Counted from the stretch's first letter, positions 1 to 13,203 are shown. The stretch is 64,000 bases of DNA from Cricetomys ansorgei (GCA_026225945.1 JAMJFZ010000818.1:3405501-3469500), one strand, 5' to 3'. Notes: generated from the sequence alone by a model not told the origin. Made by a program: numbers and translations.

Positions 1-1017
1 CCCGCCCCGCCCCACATCACCCAGCTCAGTGCTCCAGGGGGAGCCGGGGTAGAAATGAACCTGTAACCTTCTCTCAGAGGGAGGGGAAGGTTAAAGGGGG
101 GAGGGCCATGGCAACAGGCAGCGGTCCTACACCATAGCTGTGGGTGAAACACGGAGCAAAGGATCTCTCCACCTCGTCGGCTGTCAGTGTCCGTGCTCCA
201 AGGTGGGGGCCTTGAAGTTCCCTGGTAGATAAGGAAGCAGAGAGTTGGGGTACCTTGTTCAGAACCTCGCAGCTGGCACACATGCTGGAGCTCAGGTCAG
301 CCCACCTTTCACAGCCTGGACTCGGGGGCACACTCAAGCATTACCAGAAAATACACCAGGAAGTCATTTGTTGATCTAGTCGGACATTCTGAGTCCGAAG
401 TTGGGGGCAAGGCTCCGTGTTTAAACATTTACATAGCTGTGGTCCTACTACGTGCCCAAGCCTCTGAGCTACTGTTTGTACCTGGCACCAGAATGTACCC
501 TGATCTCACTTTGTGCATGGAGCTTGAAAGATACCGGAAGAATCCACCCACCAACGCTGCCAATCGCTGCCTCAGGAAATGAGGCTTGTCACAGGCAGGG
601 TGGGCAAGTGAGCCTGGAGGGTGCAAACCCCATCCTCGAGCCCTAACGAGGGCTACTTTCCAAACTCACATTGGAAAGGAGCCCCATGCCCAAGGCCCGC
701 CTTCAGGGATCTCAGTGATGATCCCGGCCCCATGGAGGTTGGAGTCTTGTCCTTTGTGTCTGCTGGCAGAGCCTTAGCTACACCAGGGCTTCACACCTGG
801 CTAGCATGCCTCCTGTCACTGGGGACCTGTGAACTCCTGGAGCGTTTTCTTCGCCTGCCATTTCACCACAAGACAGTGGTTATGTGTGGGCTCCCTCCCC
901 CCGGGGTCATTATGAAACCGTACCAAGGCCCTGAGGAGTGTGTATGGGCAGACTGTGCTTTCTGCCCTTCTTGTCTGTGGATATAAATGGTACCCATGCC
1001 TAGCTCGTGATATCACA
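1..1017. other. No gene recognised
   Basis: GC-moderate unique sequence. Short frames on both strands show no recognisable domain. Confidence 0.6.
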
Positions 1018-1330
1018 GCTCACCCTCCTCCTCCCTTCCTGCTCACCTTCCTCCTCCCTTCTGACTCACTCTACTCCTTCCTTCCTACTCACCCTCCTCT
1101 TCCTTTCCTGCTCACCTTCCTCTTCCTTTCCTGCTCACTCTCCTCCCCTCTCCCTGCTCACCCTCCTCCTCCCTCCCTTCCTGCTCACCCTCCTCCCTTC
1201 CTGCTCACCCTCCTCCATTTCCTGCTCACCCTCCTCCCCTTCCTGTTCACCCTCCTCCCCTTCCTGATCACCATCCTCTCTTCCTGCTCACCCCCTTTCC
1301 TCTCATCCTCCTCTTCACTTGCCATCACCA
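1018..1330. repeat. Pyrimidine-rich minisatellite
   Basis: About 300 bases of degenerate tandem units of roughly 20-24 bases of the type ctgctcaccctcctcccctt. Almost pure C/T on the plus strand, so capable of triplex-type structures. The Pro/Ser/Leu-rich frames it opens are compositional artefacts. Confidence 0.9.
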
Positions 1331-3825
1331 TCATAATCACCTGAGCCCTCTCTGCCGCAACCCCAGGCAATTCCCGGGTATTCAGCAGCCCGTGCTAACC
1401 CTGCAAAGGAAGCTGCATCTTACCAGTGAGGAAATTGCCTCTATCATCGGCCCCTGCAGGGAACGGCCGGTTGTCCAGGTGCATCCTGAACGCATTCCCT
1501 TTGGACTGGTTCGAGTGCGCCCCAGTGACCCCAATATCTGCTGAGGTTCATCAGGGCAGGACTGAGGATTATGCTGTTGGTCTGCAGCCCTCCAGGTGGA
1601 CTGTGGGTTTGAGTAGAGGTGGCTAGGTAGAATCTGGGGATCATGAGATTTGCCCCCTCCAATCTCTATAAGCAGAGATGAGGCCCTGAGGGGAACTGGT
1701 CTGTGTTCCCCAAATTCCAAATGCTTCCCCATACAGAGTGCCATGGAGCTAGGTAAAGGGAGGGCAGAGGAGCAGGCAGCACTCAGCATGGTCGTCTCTG
1801 TGGAGCCGGGGAGTTTGAACATGAAGCCACCCGGCTGCAGCCTGTGCAGCACGCTCTTATTTATGGTAACACGCATTACAGGAAATTTTTATACAAGGCA
1901 TTAAAGTGCAGGCAATTTAGGACACTTGATCGGCCTTCCTCTCTAGCATCCTGGTCTCCCCGACCCCCAACCCCACCCCCGCCATCCTCTCCCTCCTCCA
2001 GTGCTTGAATTTCAGTTGGGTACAGGCCGATGATGATGAAATTACATTGCAAACAGGTGCGGCCTCTTCTGCTCTGGATGGGTGCCAGGGCGTGCGACTC
2101 CTCAGCGGGGGGCATGTGGTTTGCCTGGTTTATGAGGCTGGGGATGGAGGGGTGAGGGTACTTCCCTCCCCAGAGTCTCTCCACCCCTCATCCCCCTCTC
2201 CGAAGCTAAGCTGGGCCCTTGGGAGGTACGTTCAGACATCTCATGAGGCAAGCGGAATCTCTCCTGTGGGCTTTGTTCTGGGTCCCCTGTGGGGTGTGGA
2301 TTCCACCATCCTATGAGGGACGGAGGGGCACGGTGTGACCACATGGCAAGAATATCAGCAGCAAGGGTTCCTCAAGCAACAGCCACACATGTGGACTAGC
2401 CTCTGTTTATGGGAGGTGGCTAAGCCCTTAACTTCCTCACGAGTGACCGCTTTCAGTGACAGTTATTAAAGCTACCCCAATCCCTGGCCACTCAATACCA
2501 GCCACTGTGGGGCTGAGGGTAAATGACAAAGATGCTCTGAGGCCTCAGTTTTATCACCTCTGAAATGGGAATGAGGTGACTTTCTTCATAAGGTTGTGGA
2601 AATGACCAGGCTGCTGGTTGGATTCACTGAAGAATTACCCAAGTGTCTGGTGTTCAAGAAAATGAAGCCTCGAAGGTGTTGGAAAGCCAGACTGGGATTG
2701 CCCATGAGGCAGGCATGCTTTGCAGTACCGGTAGTGACCTAAATCCAAATGGCGTTTGCTGTTAACTCAAATAAGACCAGATATAAGCATGAGAGTCCCA
2801 CCCCTAGACATCCTTACCCTATTGGACTTAGGACTGGCCTAGGGTGGTCTCTGGAATTTGTATCTATCCTTCACCTGATTCTATGCTCCTCCACCTTCCA
2901 CCGTCAGACCCAGTCCAGCCGAGGAGGAGCCTAGAAGGTCTGGGAAGGACTGAGTGGACATTGTCCTCTGACAGGTATGCTATACAGGTTTAATTAAAGT
3001 CGCTAGAGGAGAAACCTGAGACCTAGTGTAGGCAGCCAGGGCCTTCCCTTTGGGTGGGTTTTCTGATCCTTGGCTGGCTTCCTGGTACACTCCTGTCTAC
3101 ATCCAAGGGACAATCCTAGAATGTTCAAGAACTGGACCTCCAGTGAACAGATTGGTGAGTTATGAGCGGGTAGAGATGGAGACCAGGAAACTGAGCAGAG
3201 GCCGAGGGACCTGGGCGGCAACTTGCTCCTCCCCTTCCCTCATTAACTATATTAATTTGGGGCCGTGTGTGCCTCTCCCAGGTGCGGGACTTATTGGTCC
3301 CCTGGAGCCAGGGCATGACCCAGTTCTGAGGATCTGCCCAGTGTATCTGGAGACCATCTGGGGTCTGGCTCAAGAAGCCCTGGCCAAAGGAACAGAGGAG
3401 CTGGACAAAAGCCCAACTTGGCCACTCATTTTTCCTTGATTTTTGCCTGTTTTTTTTTTTTTTTTAATCCCTTTCTCTGGCTTTTCCAGAACTTTCCACA
3501 CCCTTATTTGGAAGGTATGTTACCTCAGCATTTGGGACATTCAAGTCAAGACTGGCAGGCAGACCCATCATAACCATGGTCCTGGGGCTCCTCCACTGTC
3601 TGCTCGCCTTGGATCTGGGGGTGTATGGCTTGTGGATCGCCCCATGAAGGGACTGGGCTATGAGACAGGCAGAAAGAGGGACAGGAACACACAGTCCCAG
3701 GGTGGCGACTCCTCGTAACACACAACACAGAGCCCTGCGCCATGGCCCACCTTAGCATTCCTGGGGCCGTGTGGCATTCATAAACTGCTCCTATGGCATC
3801 TGACTTCCATTTGAAAATGGAAGAC
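1331..3825. other. Non-coding interval
   Basis: Only the MIR-like fragment (2533-2610) and a T17 run near 3450 were recognised. Confidence 0.6.
2533..2610 (+). repeat. MIR-like ancient SINE fragment
   Basis: gaggcctcagttttatcacc and ctgaaatgggaatgaggtga match the conserved MIR core (cctcagtttcctcatctgta type). Confidence 0.6.
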
Positions 3826-3985
3826 TGGCCTGGCAATGGTGACACACGCCTTTAATCCCAGCACTGGGGAGGCAGAGGAAGGTGGATCGCTGTGAGTTTG
3901 AGGCCAACCTGGTCTACAGAGTGAGTTCCAGGACAGCCAGAGTTACAACATAAAAACCTTGTCTCAAAAAAACAAAGAAATAAGA
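3826..3985 (+). repeat. B1 SINE, near full length
   Basis: Runs from ggcctggcaatggtgacaca through cgcctttaatcccagcact, ggtggatcgctgtgagtttg and cctggtctacagagtgagtt to an A-rich tail. The 'ctgtgagttt' variant is of the rat/hamster type. The tail grades into an (A/G)-rich simple repeat to about 4010. Confidence 0.92.
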
Positions 3986-4577
3986 AGAAGAAAAAAAGAA
4001 AGAAAATGGAAGACGGAAGACTGAGCCTAGTGGCCTAGATGAACAAGGGGACTGGGGAGGGGGGGCGCTGGGAGGGCGATGGGAGTGGAGGGGGCGGGAA
4101 GAAAGTCCAAGAGCAAGCTATATGCTGATGGGATGCGAGAGAACACGTGGGATCCTAAAGACAAACAGGTCAATTGATAACACGGGGCGTCTGAAAGCCA
4201 AGGAAAGCCTGAGTCAAGCTGGCTCCATAATCAGCTGGGAATCTGTGACTAGTGAAGGTCACGTGATGTGATCTGAGCAGGAGATGTCCTCAAGGGGCTC
4301 ATGAGTTCAAACACCTGCTCCCTGGGCAGCTGAAGCTAAAAGGTGGAGCCTTTCTGGAAGAAGTGAGTCACTGGGGGTGGACTTTGAAGTTTTATAGCCC
4401 AGGCCCATTTCTGCAAACCATGTGACCAGCTGCCCAGACCCTGCCATCATACCACCCCTTCCCAGGATGCATTGCACCCCTTCACCCTTCTCCTCAAATT
4501 GTCTGGGATTTGATCAGAGCCAAGACCTTCGTTCTCAAAGCAGGAAGCTATCATTGTCCAAGGGTTTTCTTTAAATC

Positions 4578-4792
4578 CGGGGGGGGGAGGGTATTTATTT
4601 TTATTGTGTGTTTGTGGGGTAGGTGTTGAGAGTGTACCATAGCACATAATGCACTCATGAAGGTCAGAGGACAACTTGCTGGAGTCAGTTCTTTCCTCCC
4701 AGCGTTTGGGTTCCTGGGCTCGAACTCGGGTCACCAGGCTTGGCAGCAAGCTCCTGTGCCTGCTGAGCCGTCAAACCAGCCCAAGGAAGCTT
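4578..4792 (-). repeat. B3/B4-type SINE, reverse orientation
   Basis: Reads gaaggtcagaggacaacttg, cgaactcgggtcaccaggct and cctgctgagccgtcaaacca, the reverse complement of the tRNA-like head and body of rodent B3/B2-class elements. An A/T-rich tail sits at its left end. Confidence 0.8.
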
Positions 4793-4918
4793 TCTCTTCT
4801 TTGGTGATTTCTTTTTGACTTACCGTGGTGTTTCTTTTAAAGACTTGCTACGTACTATTATCCTAACTAAAAACAAAACAAAACAAAAAACCAGTGAGAT
4901 TATAATTCCCAAGCACGG

Positions 4919-5020
4919 GCTTTTTTTCTTTTCTATTTTTTTATTTTTGTTGGAGATGGAATCCAGGGCCTTGGGCATACTAGGTTCCCCAAAAGAGCCC
5001 CAGCTCAGGTACCCCATTCT
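4919..5020 (-). repeat. ID/B4-like SINE fragment, reverse orientation
   Basis: A T-rich tail is followed by ggaatccagggccttgggca, the reverse of an ID-type tRNA-Ala-derived head. Diverged. Confidence 0.55.
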
Positions 5021-5129
5021 CCTTATGATTCATGAGGTCAATATTAATTCAAATCTAGGGGTATCTAACTCAGGCATGGTGTTCTGTGACTTTTCCATGG
5101 CATCTACTTCTATGAAGATGGTGGGTGGG

Positions 5130-5172
5130 AGAGGAGAGGAGAGGAGAGAGAGACAGACAGACAGACAGACAC
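5130..5172. repeat. (GGAGA)n/(GACA)n simple repeat
   Basis: gaggagaggagagg followed by repeated gacagacagaca. Confidence 0.9.
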
Positions 5173-6454
5173 CGAGGAAATGAGTCTACCCAGGCCAGTT
5201 TGAGGGTGCTTGCAAGAGCGTGGCTGAAGGATTATTTACACGAGTGTAGACAGCTAATAGACAGCTCTGCCACCAGAAGAATCTCTCCCCGCTGTCAGCG
5301 ATCACGCACCAACTTGAGCCCCCGTTTCCTTCCACGAGAGAACATTAGCAGGCGCTGTCTCATGATGGTCTTGTGTGAGAACACCAGCTGCTGATTCCAA
5401 GATGGCCTCAGCCACATCCTGCCTGGAGGACAGCATCCCCCAGAGACTCAGCAAAGTCGCACCATTTGTATTTCTCAGATGGCCTGTCTATTGTGTGTGT
5501 TGTGCGTGTATACACATCTGCTCTTACCACAGAGCAGAAGCCCTGCTGGGTGGGCCTCCCACCGGGTGGGCCTCCCACCCCAACCCTGTGCACCTTCAGC
5601 TCACAGACGCATGGAGAATGGGAAGGAAGACCACGGGCAGCCCTGACCTTGCTTGGATTGTCATCGGATCGACACAGAGACACAATGTGAACCGTGCGGC
5701 GTGGGGCGGAGTTCCTTAGTTTTTCTTATGTCTCATAGAGCCATTCCCTTCCTGTGCATTTGAGGCAACTTCTGACTCCAAGGGAATGCCTGGTCCTAGG
5801 TGCTGTCCACGCCTGCATTGAACTGGTTGTTTAGAGGGCGCATGCTCCGAGTCCTACTGAACCCATGGTGGATGTTGCCCATGGCATAAAGCAAGTGAGC
5901 ATCCAGAAACATGCACGGCACACACCTCCACACAAACCCGTTACCTCCTGGGACTGCCCTTAGAAAAATGCAAATCAAACAGAGAGGTTCTCAGACACCC
6001 TGGGGAGCCAGCGGAGTATCAGGCATGCATGGGACCTGCTCACAACGTCAACCCTCCTCCGTGTCAGGGGAGAAGATGGGGCCCAAAGCCCCAGCAGCGG
6101 TCATAGGAGCTCAGCCACTGACCCCAAAGATGGCCTGGTGTCCAGTACAGGCCTGAAGGACCTGGACCCAAACGGAGACACAAGATAAAGGTTTCTGAAC
6201 ACACAGGGCGCAGAGCTATAGGTAGTGGGATCTTTCCAGAACCCAAGACCCTCTAGAGAGCTGTCTGCCAGGAGGCTAGCAGACAACAGGGAAGCCCAGA
6301 AACTGACAGAAAGTCTTCAAGGTTTTGAGAGAAAAATAGTTTCTGCTTGAGAGTTATAAATCGAAGCCATGAGTGATGGTGAATCAGACTCTTACCAGCG
6401 GGAGTAACTTAGGGAACCCACCCTCCATTTCAAAATGAATAATTAAAAAGGGCA
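5173..6454. other. Non-coding interval
   Basis: Unique sequence with a small direct duplication gggtgggcctcccacc near 5560. No gene seen. Confidence 0.55.
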
Positions 6455-6690
6455 GAGGGCCTAGGGAAGTGGCTTTGTTAGTAAAATGCTTCCTGCACAA
6501 GCATGAAGATCAGAGTTCAAATCCCCAGCCCCCATGTAAAAAGCTGGCATGGCAGCACACATGTGTAAAGCCCAGCATTTCAGTGTAGGGGGGGGGCACA
6601 GACACAGAGACAGGTGGATCCCTGGGCCTTCAATGGGCAGTCTGGCCTAATGGGTGAACTACAGGGTCAGTGAGAGACCTTGTCTCAAAA
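6455..6690 (+). repeat. B4/B2-class SINE
   Basis: A tRNA-like head (ggctttgttagtaaaatgct, then agagttcaaatccccag) is followed by a B1-like right part with tctggcctaatgg and a tail ttgtctcaaaaaaataagg. Confidence 0.65.
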
Positions 6691-6796
6691 AAATAAGGTG
6701 GCAAGCCAAAGGTTAAGGAAGCTGCTTCATGTTAACCTTTGACCTTCATGTTAACCATGGCCTGCACCCATGAGTACATGCATACATATGTGCTTG

Positions 6797-6915
6797 TGTA
6801 CACACACACAGGGCTGAAGAGGTAGATCGGAGGCAAGGTACATACCTAGCCCGCATGCATAGCACCCTATGCTCCATACCCAGAACTTCAGAAAGAGACA
6901 GAAAGAAGAAAAAGT
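6797..6915 (+). repeat. (CA)n followed by an ID-like SINE
   Basis: A short acacacacaca tract leads into gggctgaagaggtagatcgg and catgcatagcaccctatgct, and ends in an A/G-rich tail. Confidence 0.5.
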
Positions 6916-6954
6916 GTTCTAGGTTCTCCCTCCAAGAGTCTGTGGGGAGCTCGT

Positions 6955-7285
6955 GACTATGGCAGAGACTCTGTGTTTGTATGCTTGTATGCGTTCATGT
7001 GTACGCAGGTGCATGTGGAGGCCAGAGAGCAGCTTTTGGTGTCATTCCTCAGGAGTCCTTACCTGCCACCCCACCCACTTCGAGCCAGCATCTCTCACTG
7101 GCTTGGACCTCATCAAGGTACCCTGGGCTGGCTGGCCCTTGGACCCCAGGGGTCCTCTCCCTGTCCTTACAATTGTGTGCCACCACGCCTGGCTTTGCTT
7201 CTGTAGGTTTTGGCATCAAACATCAGGTCCTCGTGTTCACAGAGCATGCACTTCACCGACGAAGCTTTCTCACCACACCTGGAAG
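6955..7285 (-). repeat. B3/B4-type SINE, reverse orientation
   Basis: Contains gcatgtggaggccagagagc, ttggtgtcattcctcaggag and gtgtgccaccacgcctggct, a typical rodent reverse-oriented B3/B4. Overlapping frames are shadows of it. Confidence 0.75.
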
Positions 7286-8777
7286 CGTGACTTTTGAGTC
7301 ATGAACATGACAGGAGCCATGGGACTCAGGGCTCAACAGGCTGGCATGCTTCATGAGGAATCTCTAGGCACCTGTGATAGAGCAGATACTGGCAGCCCGA
7401 CTCAGACACTGCTGAGCCCTGTCCTGGGCTGCTATGTGCATCCCACACCTGCTGGGAGAACTGTCTGCTGACAGTTCCTAAATGTTCTCTTCAGGGCTGA
7501 CTTACCCCCACCCCCAGCTGCACAACCTGACCTCAGTGGCCATGGCTTGGAATCACTGGGATGGGATTTAAAAAAAGCCTCTGTCCCACTTCAGTAGAGA
7601 AACAGTCCCGAGACACCATCCATACCCTTCAGCTCCCTCTGGATGAGGCTAAGTCTGGACTTCAGCTGAACCCACGCCCTTGGTCTTGAGCTTATCTTTT
7701 CCAGAGAGTCTGCCTCAGTGATCCCTGGGACAAATGTCCTCATCTCAGACCTCTCTAGGGAACCCAGCCTAAGTCACGTGGTATGGCGTGTGTTCTGGAA
7801 AACACGTCATCCGTTGACTTTGTCCCTGTGCACACGTGGCGGTGTCTGCACACACAAAGTAAGGTGTCTCCAGTGTGGCTAGGTGATGGAATCTGAAGGG
7901 ACACCATCTTGGATGTTGTCTGCCCTGGGACAGGATGCTATCACAGAGAGCTTGGCCAGGCTCTCTGTCAGGCTTTCAGCTGTAGGTATATTACCACCAG
8001 GCTCAGGGATTGGGGTTCCCTGGTTTCAAATTCTGCACAGCACAGTCTTCGGTGTCCCTAAGGGTCACTGAGGGGTGGCAGCTCAGGCAGTGACTCCTTG
8101 GACAACTGAACTCTAAGTTGCAGCGAAAGGGCAAAGCTGTTCTGGCGTTTCCGGGGCAGATCAAAGGGGTTATTTGTGACCATCTTGACCATGCTTTCGC
8201 CCAAAGCTTTTCCAATTAGAGAAAATGAAATCAATGCTCAGGGGTGAACTCACAAAGAATGAGGGTCACTAATGAGTCACTGGAAAGAGCTGTAGTGAGT
8301 GAATTAAATTGGTCTAACTGTTCCCGAGGCTGCGATTTGTCCGGCTCCGGCCAGTGCTATAAAATTGTCACACGTTTGATCAAGAAATAACCAGGTTTTA
8401 TGTGAAAGATGTTTGTGACAGAGTCATGCAGGGGCAGAAACGGAAAGTTAAGCAGTGTCTCGGGCAAGGCATTGTCTGGAGGGTCCTGAGAACATTGGGA
8501 GATGAAGACGAATTGGTCCTTCAAAACATATCATGGAAGAAGAATTAACCACTGATTGATTTTAATGACATATTGTTAAATGGCGAAGATGAGTTTTATG
8601 GTAGAAAGGATCATAGAAGATCACAGAATTCCAAAGTTGATTGAATTTGAATTCTGAGTGTCCTACGCTCTCCTGAACCAGTAAAGAATCTACTGAACTT
8701 TCAGTGGATGAACCACTGAATCAAATGATCAACAGAGAGCTGTGTAAATCCTTGCCTGGATGACGAGTAAGAATGGT
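7286..8777. other. Non-coding interval
   Basis: Unique sequence. No repeat or coding exon recognised. AT content rises from about 8.2 kb. Confidence 0.55.
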
Positions 8778-8862
8778 TTTCTTTTTTTGCTGAGAGTCGA
8801 ACCCAGGACCTCGCACACGCTAAGTCTGCTCTCCACACCTGAGCTCTACCTCGGTCTCTAAA
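8778..8862 (-). repeat. ID-like SINE, reverse orientation
   Basis: ttttttgctgagagtcgaac is followed by ccaggacctcgcacacgcta and a 'ctgagctctacctcggtc' end, the reverse of a tRNA-derived head. Confidence 0.65.
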
Positions 8863-9496
8863 ACATGTTTGAGGAAATTTTTTCTTCCCACCTCATGGAC
8901 AGGGGTAGTATTTTAAGAACAGAGTCTAAATTGTTATCCTAAAATCACAGCAAGCAGGTAAAATGTTGAATATGCCACTTTGGAATCTAACGCCAACTGT
9001 GTTCTGTTAGGCATGGGGCACACCCTGATCAACTACTGAACTGACAGCCAGAGGGCTGTATGTCTGTCTGTTTGCACCCAGGATCCCAGCAATTCTCCAA
9101 ACCCACAACTCTTCAGCTGGAGTTGACCAGTGAAGGAGGCTGACAGGAGACTGGAGGCAGGAGAGTGGGCAGAGGAAAGTGACAGACATCAGAGTCAGAG
9201 CATTTCTCCTCTGGCCCCTCCCACTCTAGCTAGCTACGTGCTATAACCCCAGAGCCCAGCTCCTGGCCCAGCAGCCCCTCCCGACATGCTCTCCTTAGGA
9301 TGTCATCATTCTCCTCCCACTTCCTCCAGGGCCCTGCCACCTTCTTTGTAAGCAATCCCTTTATTAAACTCAACCCTTTTCCACCAAGATGGAAGACTCT
9401 TCCTAGCGACTAGGAGAATATTCTGGGAGATAACACACAGAAGGGGGCTAATAATAAAGAGTATGTATTGAGATCTCCAGTTTCCAGAAAGCTTGC

Positions 9497-9885
9497 TGTG
9501 GTAGTCTGAATAGGAAAAGGCCCCCCAGAAGCTCATAGATTTAAAATGCTCTGTTGCCAGGGAGTGGCACTATTAGGAGGTGTGGCCTTGTTGGAGTAGG
9601 TGTGGCTTTGTTGGAGGAAGTGTGTCACCGGGAGTGGGCTTTAAGGTTTCAAATGCTCAAGCCAGGCCCAGTGGCTCTTGCTCTTCCTGCTGCCTGCTGA
9701 TCCAGATGTAGAACTCTTCGCTACCTCTCCAGCACCATATCTGCCTGCATGCAGCCATGCTCCCACCATGACAATTAGGGACTAAACTTCTGAAACTGTA
9801 AGTTAGCTCCAGTTAAATATTTTCCTTTATAAGACTTGCCGTGGTCATAATGTCTCTTCACAGCAATAGAAACCTTAAGACACTG
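9497..9885 (+). repeat. Rodent interspersed repeat (family name not certain)
   Basis: Contains ggagtggcactattaggagg, tgtggccttgttggagtagg, catatctgcctgcatgcagc and ttcctttataagacttgccg. This consensus is very common in rodent genomes; I recognise it but do not assign a family name. Confidence 0.75.
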
Positions 9886-10914
9886 ACAACACATTTATAA
9901 GGTGAAGGTACCAGATTCAAATTCTCCCAGCAAGGTGCCGCAAACTCACCCAAGGGCAGGACACCTCTGCGTTCAAATAAAGTTTGCCACACGGGCGCAT
10001 ACATTTGTTCAAATGGCATTTAAACCTGCTGTGGCAAAGCAGTGGCAGAATCCAGCAGTGACAACAGGCTGTAACTTACCTACCACCTGGACCTTTGCAG
10101 AAAGAGATTGCTGACACCACCCCCCCACCCAAGCCCAATTCCTTCACCTGCAGGAGAGAGCTATTTACGGCCTCTCCTTATTGCTGTATCTGGCTCTTAA
10201 CTCTTCTCTCCTTTTCCTTCAATGTGGCAAGCAATGGTATTTCCATTTGGGAAGAATTTTAAGGTCTTGTCTCTGCGATGAATTCTATATGAATTGCACA
10301 TCCCCCAAGTGAATAGCATGGGGCTGAGGGCTTAGGGCAGGGAGAAGGACCACGGGGCACAGGTTAAGTCCTATAAAATGAGAATCTCGGTGCAAACAGA
10401 TTCTTTGTGTTCTCCGATTGCATGATGGAAAACCCAGCCTCGTTCTTTTATTAGGCATGGAGATAAATAGATTTTCTTTAAGTGTTATAAGGAAATAAAT
10501 CTCCCGGCTAGGCTCTGCCGCTAAACCACACATCTTTGGGCCTGTGGATGCACAGACACGAACATCAGAATTAGCTTTCGCCATACGATGCCTCCAAACT
10601 CAAACCATTTGAAGGCCACTTACCTTGGTCAAGCGAGTTAACTTTTCCTACCAAGGGGGACTGGAATCTTCTACATCAGAGTTATGATGAGATTCAAGTG
10701 GGATTATGTCTGCAACACCCTTGGCTAGTACCCAAGGCTTGCTCAGCATTCAGGCATGGCTTCAGCTACTTGTTAATGTAGTATTATTCAAGATATTATT
10801 ATTGTTACAGGTTGTTCCTGACTCCACTTATCTTGAATTTGGAGATATTTGTGTGGATTTATTCATGGAACACCCCTTATCCCAAAGTCCATAATGTTTT
10901 CGAAGCCTGATATT

Positions 10915-11280
10915 TTTATCCACATGTGTGTACGTGTGTGTGTGTGTGTTCTCATATGTGTGGGTACATGTGTGTGGGGAGTGCACATGCACACACATGT
11001 GTGTGTGTGAATACAGAGGAAAGAGATGATGTCAGGTGTCTTCTTCTTTCCGTCTCCACCTCATGTATTGAGGCAAGTCTCTCATTTGGACCCATAGCTC
11101 ACTTGTTCAACTAGTCTAGCAAGCCAACTTGCCCCAGGGACCCCCCGCCCCCACGTCTCCACCTCCTATGCTCTGAGATTACACATGGGCCATCACACCT
11201 ACCCAGCATTGACATGAGTGCAGGAGATTTGAACTCTGGTCCTTATGCTTGCAGGTCAAGCCTTTTATCAACCGGGCCAT
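10915..11280 (-). repeat. (TG)n tract and B3/B4-type SINE, reverse orientation
   Basis: Imperfect tgtg/cacatg repeats (10924-11010) are followed by a diverged reverse B3/B4 ending in tttgaactctggtccttatg and tttatcaaccgggccatctc. Confidence 0.65.
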
Positions 11281-11282
11281 CT

Positions 11283-11395
11283 CCTCAGCCCTGAGACAAT
11301 GGTCCTCTCCCACCACAGCGGGACTAGAGGAATTGAACCTAAGGTCTCAGGCATGCTAGGCGAGCACTCTGTCATTGAACTACAGCCCCAGCCCC
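11283..11395 (-). repeat. ID/B4-like SINE, reverse orientation
   Basis: gaggaattgaacctaaggtc and ggcgagcactctgtcattga match a reversed tRNA-derived head; it directly abuts the preceding SINE. Confidence 0.6.
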
Positions 11396-12619
11396 AAATC
11401 CAAAACTTACGAGCATTATGTTGGCATGCTAAAGTTTGCCATTTGGAAGCATTTCAGACTTCAGATTTCTGAATTTGGGGTACCCGTGTTCTGGCTATTA
11501 CACATGCTGAGCTATGGCACCAGCATTTGTGGCTGGCTAATACAATCCCAGGTGACAAACAGACCCAACTAGACAATGGCAGCTCTGAATGAGTAGTTTC
11601 TTGTTTTAGCTCATACCAGCTGTATGTTTGGTCTAGCTTCGGTACCCAGGGTCCAACACGACACCAGTCACTTCAGAAATCTTCAGGAAGCCTTGTTGGC
11701 CTGACCAAACCGTGCAGACCTCCCACCTCGGGCTCTGAGATCATTCGGATGAACACAGCAGAATCAGACAGGACTTACAAACATCTCTCCATCCCTGGCT
11801 TCTCATTAGGGCCCCCAGAGCCTTTGTAAATGGAAGCTCCCCGCTGGCTCCCCAGCTGCCTCGCACCGGCTCTTGCCTCCCCCACCCAGTGAACATCTCT
11901 CTTGTGTCCCAAAGGAGCCGAGAGTCAGCAGCACAGCCATCTAACGCCTGAAAATATTGATTTTTAGGACCAGATTGGTCCAGGCTGCTCATCTTAGCTC
12001 CCTTCCTCTGCCATCATTATAATATACCAAGCACTTTCTAGAAGGTTCTAACTCATACTTTATTTTTTTTTCATTTGGGCAGGAATAGGATTAGGGGGAG
12101 GCAGATTATACGTGGCAAAAAGGCAGCTTCTCCTTCGAGGGACAATCAGAAGGAGACAGTCCCAAACAATGACCAGACCATCCTCATGGGGGAACAATGA
12201 CAGCTGCCTTGAATTCATCACACTCTGGCACTAAATTAAGGCCCTGAGATTACAGTAAGCTTCACTGGGGGCACATCTGTTGGGAATCAGCGTGAAGCAG
12301 CTAGATATGATGTCTGAGAGCACGAGCTGGGGGCAGGGGAGAGGGAGGCCACGTCCTTGCAGGGAAAGGCACAGGCGACATCATCCCTGATGGTTCTGGT
12401 TGCTGGTGGCTCACCTCCCCAGCCTCCAAAGCCCACCCAATCCTACCTGTGGATCTTGATTTAAGAAAAAATCAGATGCCTCTAGGGAGGTATGAGATGC
12501 ACCTGTAAGCCTCAGATGTCAGCAGAAGTAAAGGCAGCAAGAAGAGCCACCACCAGTTAGTCCCCAGTGGATGGGAAGCACAGGGGTACTTCAGTATGTA
12601 TTATCTCCCAGTTTCCCCA
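11396..12619. other. Non-coding interval
   Basis: Unique sequence between SINE clusters. No convincing exon. Confidence 0.55.
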
Positions 12620-12725
12620 TGGGAGCCCTGAGAGGAGAGGCATATGTTATTGCTCTCCCCATGCACAGCTCTAGAAACTGAGGCTCAGGGAAGCTGAAGA
12701 CTTTACATAGGTTAGGTATCTGGAA
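12620..12725 (-). repeat. MIR-like fragment, reverse orientation
   Basis: agaaactgaggctcagggaa followed by gctgaagactttacatagg is the reverse MIR core. Confidence 0.6.
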
Positions 12726-12802
12726 ATCAGTAGATGGGGTGACCCACTACCCTGCTTTACCCAGGGGGAATGGTCTCCTGGGCTGTGAAAGGCTCAGGGC
12801 TT

Positions 12803-13045
12803 TTGGGGCTGGAGAGGCAGCTCAGTGGTTAAGAGCACTGGCTGCTCTTGCAGAGGATGGGACTAGACTCGGTTCCAGGCACCCACATGGTGGCTCATAA
12901 CTATCCATAACTCCAGTCCTAGGGAACTCCAGGTTCTAGGGAATCAATATTCTCTTCTGATCTCTTTGGGCACCAGGCATACATATGGTGCATATGCTTA
13001 CTATAAATATACACACGTATTAAAAATAAATTTTTAAAAATTAAA
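12803..13045 (+). repeat. B2 SINE
   Basis: Starts ggggctggagaggcagctca, has gtggttaagagcactggctg (tRNA-derived Pol III promoter) and ccacatggtggctcataact, and ends in an AT-rich tail with AATAAA. Confidence 0.92.
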
Positions 13046-13139
13046 GAATTTTGGCACTCTCAACCTCACCATGGTCCCAAGCAAACCAAACTAGATAGAC
13101 GTGGACTTTAAAATTCCATTTGCCTGTTGTTTATCTTAG

Positions 13140-13203
<64 letters not shown>

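Noticed and set aside
1007..1344. Pro/Ser/Leu-rich plus-strand frames
   Set aside because: Produced by the pyrimidine minisatellite; low complexity.
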